Positions 34,140-46,400 of a stretch of 64,000 bases of DNA are shown in pieces. Source of the DNA: Heliocidaris tuberculata (Eukaryota > Echinodermata > Echinoidea > Camarodonta > Echinometridae); assembly GCA_025618425.1 (NCBI GenBank), contig CM046842.1, positions 34,114,688-34,178,687 of the forward strand, written 5' to 3'. Made by a program: the position numbers and the translations under genes. The notes beneath the pieces are model-generated. The model was not told the origin of the DNA. It did no database searches and saw only the letters and a program-made list of their open reading frames with translations. How positions within the stretch are numbered: position 1 is the first letter of the stretch; each line of letters begins with the position of its first letter.

Positions 34140-37100
34140 CTAACAGAGAAGATGACATTCATCATGGTCGGCTTGTTCAAGGTTTACGGTAAACCTGACT
34201 GCAAAGACTTTCAGGAAATCAACTCAAGAGTCATGTCGATACCATTTATGACCCGACGCCTCAAAACCTACAATAAGTCGCCAAATGTTTTGTTGTTGTT
34301 GTTTTATACATTTTCTGAAAGTAGAGATTCTCAGCTTTCCAATGGTATATCACTTGCCTAGTTTACTCAATGATAACACCCTTAAATATCACATTGAGAA
34401 TCAGTATGTAACTAGCAATTAATAACTGCTATTCATAGAAAATGGCTAAAGTTCGGAACAAAAGAGTGCTAAACCTTCGCTCTCTGTGTGCGACCAAGTA
34501 AAATGGGTATGCAAATGGCCATAGCAACCAGTATGAAGGGATTATCAGATTAGGCTGAATTTTGGAACGCTGCTCGAGGAGGACCTATTCATTACTCACT
34601 CCAAAAATCATTTATCTTTAGAGGTAAAGTAGCAATTTGGCATTGAATGAAAGTATTACAAAAGCTCTCCAAACATTGATTATCTTTGAACTTAGTGAAA
34701 AAAGGAGTCATTTTAAAATGCCCCCAAAACACATTTTTAAGTCGAATTAAGACTCACAAATTTGAGACATGATAGAATGATGATGAAACTACCCATTTCT
34801 ATCAAAAACAGAACATCGACTGATCCAAGCAAATTTACTATTTTGGGCTGTTTGCTATGTTGTTCTCCGTTCGACTTATTGTAGGTTTTGAGGCGGCGGG
34901 TCACATTTTGTATCGCCCCTAAAAACCATGTTCAGACAGAGGCGGCGCCAGGGTATTTTGATAGGAGGGGCAAGACGACCTAAAGATGACGTCATATTTT
35001 TTCTCCATTAGATAACAGGGGTAATATAGAGTTATATGTTTAAGACCTCTGTTTTAATACTCCTCTTTCTTCCTTTTTCTTCCTCCTTTTCTTCTTTTTT
35101 CTTCTTTTTTTTTCCTTTTTTCACTACTTAAAAAAAAAAATCATAGGGGGGCGGTCGCCCCCTCCGCCCCCCCCTTGTAGCGCCGCCCCTGTGTTCAGAT
35201 CATAATGTCATTGTAATGTCCATACATTTAAGATTAAGACGGTGAAGCACAATTCTATTAAAATTGCATGCCTAAGCCTTGATTTCATGAAAGTCTAGCG
35301 ATCGTGTTGTAAATTGACAATCTCGTAAGAATTGATCAATAAAGCGATAAGAAATGGTTTTAATCTTTCTGAGTTCACAGGTACATCTGTACATCTGTAC
35401 ATCTAGGGCATCGGCGCACAGAGGGCCAGAATCCTCCAAAGTGTGCCAAAATTCATATTCACTGTGTTTTACTTAAAATTTAAACTTAGATGATGGATTT
35501 ATGGGTATTCAGACCTGTAGAATCCAATGGAAATATTTTCAAATACCTATGCCGTCATTAAAATACCGATTTCTGATTGGCTGCCAAAATCCAATGGAAA
35601 ATAACATATTTCTCGCATTACAATGATTTTCATACTTCAGAAAATTGATAATGAAATCTCTATGCTTTTATATGAAAAAGTGAAAACGGTATTAACTTAA
35701 AGCTCAGGCATATGGTACGTAAATGTGACTTAAACGGGGGGGGGGGGGATATCTAAATAATGAGAAATTTGCAATGTATGGTAATGTATGATGTCATTAC
35801 TTGAAATTAAACTTTGATAATGCATATACTAATAAAATAATAATATTCAGCTAACTGAAAAATGAGTTATTAAATGAATTTTTTTTTTTAAATGAAAGCG
35901 CGCCCTCTATAATTTTTGCGAAAGAGAAACGTACCTATATCACTAAGAAGTAATTCCGTAGGTACTATCGAGTTATCAAAATCATAATACTGACTGATAA
36001 AGTCCATGTATATTTTAAGTCCTTTTACCCTATTGTTTATACTGTCAGAAGAGTGAATTATTTCGAAAAGCCTTCGCCTTGAAATATTCACTGAAGCCAT
36101 TGTGAATTACTCAGAATGTTGGGTCTGTAGAAAAAAAAAGATAGAGAACATTTTGAGAGCTTGGTTTTGGTGTTGGAAAAATTATGATACAAATCATACT
36201 TTCTCCAAAGCCCTATAATTTGTTATCTTGTTTACTTCTTATCAGTGTTAATCATGTTTATGGGACCTTGCCGTGTAAAAAAAAAAAAAAAAAAGTCATG
36301 CGCGCCCCCATGCGGGCGCGGTATGATGACAAAAAATCCTTCAGCGGCTGCACGGTCCAAAATAAACATATTTTCCGGGTAATGTGTCGAGGAAAATCCG
36401 CTCTAACATGAAAAGTGGCAGAAGGTGCAGCCAAATCTGGTATCAACTTAAAGCTGAGACATCAGGAAAATGGTGGTAATAAAATTGAATTGGAAATCCG
36501 TGGAAATCTAAACATTTCATATGGATTTATATAAAACACGAATAATCAGCCTAATTTCTAAGATAATTACCCTATTATACTCACGAAGATTGCGTTTCTT
36601 TCCATTTTTACCCCATTCATACAGTGAAATGTACTCTCAGGAATATGTGGGAGCAACTATAGATCGATAACTTAAAAACTACATGTTGAAATAACTTATT
36701 CATTAAATTGGTCACAATTTGCACTGAAACTCGCAATATGTCGAATTTTTCGGCTGGAAGTAGGAAATATACATCCTTAATGTACATACCGGAATTCAAT
36801 ATTTTACTGAAATATTCTTCAAAGTATTATCTTTCAACAGGGCATGACAAAATTGTTAAAAAAAAAACAAATTGCCCAAAATGACTTTTGGCGCACTTTG
36901 CTTTCGCCCTGGTCCATTGTGCGGCGGCGGAACTGGGGTGGGAGGGGGTGCCTAGGCGTCCGAAGCAAGAAGGCAAGGGGGGAGGGTGTCCAGTATTTTA
37001 ATGACGAAATATGTTCAATAGGCCTAATAGAGTGTAGAACGTTTTACCATATAAACAGAAAAAAAAAATTTTGGGCGTGAGACGTCAGCCCCTGATACTT

Positions 37101-37354
37101 TCGTCTAGTTCTGGACTCTTTTTATTGATTTTTTTATTCGCCGACTATACGCGATAATCTGATCGCGCCATCACTCAGCTTATCGCGTATAGTCGGCGAA
37201 TAAAAAAATCAATAAAAAGAGTCCAGAACTAGACTACTGATACCTATGAGGGAGGGGGAAAATTACCTTTTTTCTCACTTGGGCTTTCAGACCCTTGTTC
37301 CCATTTAATTGGGTTTCATAATGTTTATGGAGTAGTCTAAAGAATACTAATGTT

Positions 37355-37405
<51 letters not shown>

Positions 37406-40400
37406 CAGTGCGTCCAAATAAAAAGTTAACTTTTGGAAAAAGTCTACCCAAATAAATGTTTCAGTAATTATATTATAAGGAAATGTTCATACCTGTGGAT
37501 AGCTAAGGATCTCTTCTATCAAATGACACCAAAATATCAACCAATATTCTACACTTGGGTAAGCAAAAGCCATTTTTGTAAAAGGATGCAAAATCCAGAC
37601 TTGACAAGAAAAGGCTTAGAAATTTCCATATTCAGGTCAATAAAAGGCAATTTATGAAATAACAGGCTTTGTTCTCTGTATGTCCTTACATATCCCATCA
37701 ACATCTTTTGCTTGAGTGACCAATTAACTACTTTGTTGAGTGTTTCAAATTGTTACTTTTGGTGAGTCTTTAAATTTCACCTGTCTTGCTCACTAAAAAA
37801 TCAAATTTTGATAGCATATATTAGGACGTACAGTGAGTCTGTTCTTTCATATATTGTCTTTTAATAATCGGAATATGACATTTCTAAGCCTTTTCATGAC
37901 TCTCAACTTGGCTGATACCAGACAGAGCCAATATCAATTCTTGTCAATTCTGGATTTTGCATCCTTTCACCAAAATGGCTTTTGCTTACCAAAGCGTAGA
38001 ATATTGGTTAATATTTTGGTGTCATATTAAAGAAAAGACCCTAAGCTTTCCACAGGTATGATTATTTCCTGAAAATATTTTGAAATATTTAAATGGGGAG
38101 ACTTTTTTCAACGGTCAATTTTAAACGGTTCTCAACTTCGTTCATACCAACCAAGACACATACCATACCGATTCTTGTCAAGTCTGAATTTTGCACCCTT
38201 TCACAACAGTGGTTTTTGATCACTCAAGCTTAATAAAAAGTCATATTTTTTCATGTTATTGCATAGAAGAGACCCTAAGCTATCAACACGAATTAAAATT
38301 TATGGAAAATATTTTGAAATATTGATTTGGGGAGAGAAACAGATAGATAGACAATAGAGATAAAGAAAGAGAAAATAGGTCGCTATAGGAAGGCAACAAT
38401 ATCATTGATTACACGTGAAGAGAGAAGAAATGATGAACATCAGAATGTCGACATACATACCACACAAAGGTAACTCACGAAGTCCATCTCCTCCTGACTG
38501 TGTATGGAAACCAAGTCTACTCGTCCTCTCTCGATGATGATTCCTCGGCAATTCGTTAAGGCTTGGTAGAAGTCTACTTCATCTGGAAAGTAACGATAGC
38601 AGCTGCCTTGAAAGTACAGCCAGGACTCGGGGCAAACCCACTTGCCTGAAATCAGCGTGGAAAAATTACACGGAGACCGACGTGAATTACAAGATATAAA
38701 AGATAATCCTTTATAGAATCCCTTCAGACTACTTTTGAATCTGTACGCTCGAATATTGAGTTAATCTATTATAGTTGTATGCATCATCGACTTGAAACTG
38801 TAATTTTATATACATATTAATAAAAAAAAAAACGGAATAAGGTACAGCTGTTTAAAAAACAGAATAGTTTTTGTTTTCTTCTAGACAGCTTTTAAAGTAA
38901 TTTTCAATTTAATATATATATATTAGGAACAAGAACCAAGTAAAGTCTTTGGTAATATCATAATTTAAGAAAAACACGATAAAAACTACTTTCGAAAAAT
39001 AAAATCAAGACAATTTCAATAGCCCTGTCTATCACCTTTAGAAATGTGCGAACATTATAATGGTGTATTACGTAATCCGAACCTGATTTTTATGGGCAGT
39101 ACAATAGTCCTTTGAAATTGCCCTTGAGTTTATTTTTCGAAAGTAGTTTTTATCGTGTTTAAATTGCACAGAATAAGGGCACAAACCCGATACACACAAG
39201 GATACCCCCCCCCCAAAAAAAAAAAAAAAAAAAAAGATCAGGGATAGCAAAGGAGAAATTAAGGATGAGAAGAAGAATAGGGAAGGAGAGAAAGAGGAAG
39301 AGAGAGCGAGATAGAGTTTGACACATACATTCAATGAGTGTCACGTGTGATCAATAATTTGTTGTAAAATGAAATTTGAGTTAGATCAGAGGGAAGCAAG
39401 TTCCAAATCGCAGGAGCATGATTTCAGCAAGAATATTATGCATTTTCTGAATTTAAATTCCATTGATGATTTTTTTTTCTCATTTCGAGTATTATAATTG
39501 TGTATTGCACTGTTGATTAATAATTATAAACATATCGGGTATGGTATTAGGAAGCTGACCTTTTTTATTCCATTCATTTAACTCATAAACTTTTAGAATA
39601 TTCAGTTTCTTGAACTATGGTCTAAAATAGGTTAGATAATGAGGCAATGTTATTATTCTTACAATCCTTTTTGTGTAGAATATATAAATAGTGCAATTTC
39701 GTCGGGTGAGTATTAGCCCAAACAATATTACAGTAAGTAAGAAATGATAGTATTAGTGTATTACATGACGAGAACAGATTGTGGCAAACTGTGGTATAAT
39801 CAGCTTAAGCAATGGTATACATACCACAAGAGAGTCCGTAGAACTGGACGGTACAGGTGCATTCAAAGCCATGGAGAGTCTCCGTGCAGGTACCTCCATT
39901 TTGACAGGGATACGATAGACAATCTGTTCGTAAAGACAAAGTTGAAGTTTGAAGCGTATTTGTTTCAGTTTTACATACAAAAACAACGTATAATGTACCG
40001 TAAATAGGTAGAAGGTTTCGAGTGATATAGGTGTACGACAGGCAGAAAAAAAAAAGTTACATGTGAGGAGCCTATTAATAAAAAGCATAGATTGTCAATG
40101 ATTAGGTTCTCGTATTGGATAACATTATAAGTAAGTTTGATTAATATGCAATAAAAAGCGAAACATAATAGAGGTACATCAGATTCACTAAACGTACAAG
40201 GAGAGCAAAGCTCAGAATGTGGAATAAAGAAAAGAAGAAGGCGAAAGAGAAGAAGAAGAAAAGTGGACCCCAGCAATCTGATAATCTTTTTTTTTTTTTA
40301 ATTTGTATTTGTATTTATTATTTTTTTTGCTTGTCAGAGAATTCTGGAGGAGAATTGGACTTTAAAAAATCTGATAACCTTTATTTTTTTCAATTCAATT

Positions 40401-43400
40401 CACATTTGTAGGTTAAGAATATATTTGGGTTTCAATTTCTTTTTTTTTTTTTTTTTTGGTGCTAACTACCGTATATTCATTGAAATTGTAAATTTGTAGG
40501 CCTATATAATTTTTCATGCTTTAGATTTATAAAACTGTCACTATTCAGCCATTTGGCTGCAACTATATGTTCTAATAAATCTTGAATTGAATTGAATTGA
40601 ATGATATATGGCTATATGCCTTAATTTTTTTAGATTATAATAATAGTAATATTCATAATAATAGTAGTAGCTTTTTTACATTATTAAAATGATACATAGA
40701 CTACACTTTAGTTACAGTAGCCTACACCATACCATTTATAATGATATAAGTATATCCACGGTACGAAAGGTATGTTAAATTGATCTAGACTCTAACGTTG
40801 GATACAAATTAAGTGCAGAAACTTAAACTAATTGTCGTAAGGAAGAGAGATGAATGGAGGGATAGCTTTGACCGCGTGCTTAATAGACCAATTGATTATT
40901 AGACCAAATGATGATAAGATCAAACGGTTATTAGACCAAATGGTAATTGGACTAAGTGCTAATTAGGCCAGATGGTAATTCGACCAAGTAATAATTAGAC
41001 GAAATGACATTGAACCAACTGAAGTTCGATTAACTGTTAAATGGACCAAGTGATTGAATAATTAGACGAAATTTTGATAATGAAATGAATAAAATAAATT
41101 ACAACGCTCTTAGTATCACTCATGTCAATATTAGATCTCTGAATAAAAATATTAGTGAACTGCAATTATTGTATGATCACAGTCTTAAATTCAAATTTGA
41201 TGTTATTGCAATGTCGTCCTCGACATTGCCTTATTTCCGTTCGCGTTCTGCACATTCCTTTTCTTCTTCTTCTTCTTTGTCTTCTTCTTACCTCGAAAAC
41301 GTATTGACTTTGCACGTATCTTTTGTGTTTCGTAATTAGGTCCCTTCCTCAAGTCCATTTCATTTCAAATTTCATAGCCATATTCATTGCCATGCCTAGT
41401 TGTGCACCTGACTCTTCATTTTCCGAAATCACTCATGCATGAACATCCAGGCGCCATTTTGTTCATTTTCGGGCCATTTTCATGCCTTTTTTTCATCAAG
41501 CCTATCTCCACTATCCTACATGCTACAGACTTCTAACAAAGTGCTCTAGATAGAGTAAGACTTGCTCTTCAACTTTCTTTTTTTAACCTAACCTTCAAAA
41601 TTTCATCTTCATAATCTAAATTCAAATCCGAAATCGGGTTCATTAAAAAACACATAATTTCATGAAATATTCATTCCCAAATTTGAAAAATTGTCATAAC
41701 TTCCTTATATTAAGTCATTTTTCTCTGAAATTCTCACCGTGGCTGTATCTTATCATTGCACACATTCCTTATCAGTTTCATGCTTCAGTGATTCGGCATA
41801 ATAGAAATAGCGCCCTCTAAAGTTTACAAAATGGCTTTTTTCATGTGGCCATATCTCCATCATGCCTGGCTAAACCCGTACCCTTTTTTGGATTTAGGTG
41901 CTTCAAAATATACTCTTTTCAGCAAACTGAAAAAATATATACCTTATCACAGACCAACTTGGCGAAAATGGCTCGTAAAAATCACGAAATTTCAGAAAAT
42001 GCCGAAATAACTTCAACTTGCTCTAAAATTGTGAACTTTAAACCTACGTCCTTGAAACTTGGTAGGTATGTGTATCTATAAATTTGACAACTGTCAGCCA
42101 AATTTGGTGAAAAATGATGACGTCATCGCGAAGTTATCGTGAAAAAACCTTAATTTACTATGCATTACGTAATATTGCATAATATGTTCATTTTAAATGG
42201 CGCACTAATGACAGTGGGCTCAAAATGACCGCATTGAAATGCCCTTCTTAGGCATACCAAACACGGTATATGGTTTCACAGAAAATTTTCAGTAAATTGC
42301 AATTTATACCAGGTCATAATACAGATCGTGCACAGTTTCCGCCCATGCATTACATGTATTGTCTATGGGACAAATCGGTTTCCCGCTTTTGGCCCCCTGA
42401 ACAATCTTTATTTTCCTTGAAATTTTACAGGCACATTCTTTAAAGCAAAATGAAGAGAATCTCGAAGCCGGATTTTTAAAATCGGTCAAGCGTAACAATT
42501 TAGACGCCATTTTGTGATTACACGTATTGTCTATGGGAAAAATCGGGTTCCCGCTTTTGGCCCCCTAAACGATTTTTATTTTTCTTGAAATTTTGCAGGC
42601 ACATTTTTGGAGGCAAAATGAAGAGAATCTCGAAGCCGGTTTTTTAAAATCGGTCAAGCGTAACAATTTAGACGCCATTTTGTGATTACACGTATTGTCT
42701 ATGGGAAAAATCGGGTTCCCGCTTTTGGCCCCCTAAACGATCTTTATTTTTCTTGAAATTTTGCAGGCACATTTTTGGAGGCAAAATGAAGAGAATCTCG
42801 AAGCCGGATTTTTAAAATCGGTCAACCGTAACAATTTAGGCGCCATTTTGTGATTACACGTATTGTCTATGGGAAAAATCGGGTTCCCGCTTTTGGCCCC
42901 CTAAACGATCTTTATTTTTCTTGAAATTTTGCAGGCACATTTTTAGAGGCAAAAGGACGAGAATCTCGAAGCCGGATTTTTAAAATCGGTCAAGCGTAAC
43001 ATTTTAGACGCCATTTTGTCCTTTAAATCTATTTTACATCACGTATTTCGATAGGATCGTCATAGAATATTGAGAGTGCTCTTAAATTAACGGCAATGAA
43101 ATGCTCTTTCCAATGATACCAAATACGGCACATAAAGTGACAAAAAGAGAGGGAAAAAGTCAACTTCATAGCGAAAAAAAATCATTTGAGAACATGCGAT
43201 TTGAAGTTTTCTTTATACCGCTCTATGCAACAGTAATTTGCCGTGTTTGTGATTACACGTATTGTCTATGGGGTAAATCCGTTTCCCGATTTTGGTCCCT
43301 TGAACACAAAGGCTGTGCCATAGTTGACTATGCGTCACAGATTTCATCATGATATCATCATCATAATCATCCTCATTATCCTCATCATAATCATCATCGT

Positions 43401-46400
43401 CGTCATCATCATCATCATATCATGATTATCATCACCATCATTATATCATCATCATTTTTTTTATTTTCCTTCAGTGCTTTCCTTTTTTCCCTCATGTTCA
43501 TGATTCTTTCTCCTTCCCTCATGTTGTCTTTTCTCATGTTTTGACATAAATATCCTTATAATTCACCGATCATCTTCTCACCAAAATAGAAGACATGGAC
43601 GACATTGCATGCACATCGTTCTAATACGATTGCAGTTCTAGTTGCACTTTCTGAAGTTTGGCAAGTTAGTAATGTTAACACATTACCCTTACAGGATTAT
43701 GTTTTGGAGGTCAATTGCCGCCAGGCGGATGAGAGGGGTGGTGGAGTAGGGGCTTATATACATAAGATGTTGAGCTATGTTCCACTCGATTATAATGTTG
43801 AACACACCGAAAGTCTTTGGTTGAGGATAAATCAGAAATGTTTTGATAAAGTTGTGATAGGTATAATTTATAGAAAACCAAACACTGATGTTGGACAGTT
43901 TCAAAATAGCTTGCTTGGTGTGTTAGAAAAGCTTAATGTTGGAAGAACGGGCATTGTACTTATTGGTGATTTCAATATAGATGTATCTCAAACAAATAAT
44001 CAAAAGGTATGTGATTATCTAAGTATGATAGAGAGTATAGGAATGCAACAGGTTATCTCATCACCCACTAGAGTGACAGAATCTACTTCGTCTGTTATTG
44101 ATCATATCTATACTAATGTGTACAATTCATTCAGGTGTTATTGAGACAGATGTCTCAGATCATTTCCCGATTTTTGTTATTTTTGAAAGCAAGAATAAAA
44201 ATAAGAATGATTTTGTGCGGAAAACTTCCCGATCCTACAAGTTATTTAATGCCCAATCATTTCATGAAGATCTAGGAAAAATCAAGTGGGCGCATATATG
44301 CAGATATGAAGATGTGAACACAGCTTACAGAGTTTTCCATGATATGTTTGTGAAAGTATGTGATAAACATGCACCTACAATAGAATATAATGTATCCCGC
44401 AAAAAGAATGGTCCTAAGAAACCATGGATTTCATCAGCAATTCTTAAATCTATCAAGAAGAAGCACACTTTATACAGAAACTACAAATCCACAAATTTTA
44501 GTGAAGAATATGGAAATAAGTATAAAAGGTATCGGAACACTTTGGTAACAGTTATAAAAAATGCAAAGAGGTTGTATTATTGCAATTCTTTTAATTGTAA
44601 CAAAAGTGATATGAGAAAGACCTGGGAAACCATTAATGAGTTAATTGGTAGAAAGAGTAAAAATAAAAATTTGGAAATAGAGGAGTTAATCATCAATCAA
44701 GGTGAAATGGATAGAGTTGTCTCTTCAGAAAGAGAAATAGCTGAAGAACTCAATAACTACTTTGTCTCTGTTGGGTCAAACTTGGCCGAACGAATACCAA
44801 ATGAGCCTCCTAATTGTTGTTTTAAAGATTATTTGGGTGTCAGAAATGCAAAATCTTTGGCTTGGAAACCCATAAGAGAAGAAGAAATTATGAATATTTT
44901 ATGTGCTCTTGATGCTACAAAGTCTCATGGTTATGATAATTTGTCAGTAAGAATGATCAAGGACGCAGCACCATTTATTGTTTCCCCATTGACTTACATC
45001 TTTAATTTGTCATTAGCAATGGGCCAATTCCCAGATGCACTTAAGATTGCAAAAGTGACACCTTTGTATAAGAAAGGGTCAAAAGATGACCCAGGTAATT
45101 ACAGACCTATTTCAGTTCTACCAGTACTTGCAAAAGTGTTTGAGAAGTTAGTTAATGTACGTCTAATGGACTTTCTAGAGTCTACTAAAATTTTGTACAG
45201 ACATCAGTATGGATTTCGTAAGAAATACAGTACAAAATTATCATTAATTAATTTGGTTAATACATTATTACAGTCAACTGATAAGGGTGAAATAACCCTT
45301 GGTATATTTATAGATTTCAAGAAAGCATTTGACACTATCAATCATAACATCCTCTCAGCAAAATTAGAGTATTATGGTATGAGAGGCATTGTGTTGCAGT
45401 GGTTCCAGAGTTACCTCTCAAACCGATCGCAGGTATTGTGTTACAAGGATGAAATATCCAGTAGTAGAAGGATTACATGTGGTGTCCCGCAAGGATCAGT
45501 CCTTGGACCCACACTGTTTTTATTATACATTAATGATTTACCAAGCTCAACTGACTATTTTCAGTTTAGACTATTTGCTGACGATTCAAACATTTTCCAT
45601 ACTTTCCCCAAAGGTAAAAAAGAAATTGATATGAATGAGGTAAATGGAAAAATAAAGGAGGTACAAAAATGGTGTATATTAAATAAATTGACTATAAATT
45701 TGAAGAAAACAAATTATATTATTATCAAAGGACCAAGACAGACCATTGCAATTAAAGGTGTGTTAACAGTCTCTGAAACGCTTATAGAAAGAGTACATGT
45801 AGCATCTTTTGTAGGAATTCAAATTGATGAAACTTTGATGTGGAAAGATCAAATTCATTGTATAAATAAATGCATTAAGCGCAAAATTGGTTTGCTTTTC
45901 AAATTAAGAAACTATGTTCCAAGGCATGTTCTCATGCTTTTATATAAATGTTTTATACAATCACACATACTTTATGGAATTGAAGTTTGGGGAAGTAGCT
46001 ACAAAAGCCACCTGAATTGTATATTTTTGGCACAGAAAATGGCAATGAGAGCTATTACATTTTCCCCACTTAGAACAAGTTCTAGGCCATTATTCACCAG
46101 CCTGGGAATATTAGATGTTTTTGATCTGCATAAACTTGCAGTATCAACATTTGTATATGATCTACACAGGGGACATTTACCACATTCTTTAACACAATAT
46201 TATGAGAAGATGAGTCATACTTATAGAACTAGAGGCAAAGAACATTCCGTGCTTAGACTTCCGAAAAGTATACCGACGCATGGTACATATTCTATTTCTT
46301 TTGTTGGAACAAAGTTCTGGAATAGTTTGCCCCAAACTATTCGAGAGGAAAGAACAAGGCTTTCATTTCGTAAAAATCTAAGAAAACACTTGTTAAATGA

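Larger units (their letters stand above)
41207..43609. mobile_element. 2.4-kb insertion inside the LINE, 13-bp inverted ends
   Basis: TGCAATGTCGTCC at 41207-41219 and GGACGACATTGCA at 43597-43609 are exact inverted repeats at the two points where the LINE reading stops and resumes. No clear TSD. The interior is non-coding: GAA/TTC-rich ends, four 168-bp tandem units, and an ATC/ATT trinucleotide run at 43,355-43,455. I cannot assign a superfamily. Confidence 0.6.

Noticed and set aside
33947..34361. Two plus-strand frames over the last lectin exon
   Set aside because: Shadows of the minus-strand lectin exon, whose WIGL, EDC, WND and Cys pattern is unmistakable.
41207..43641. Helitron insertion in the LINE
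   Set aside because: CTAG followed by T near 43,639 fits a Helitron 3' end, but no TC start after an A is present at the left and the hairpin is not convincing.
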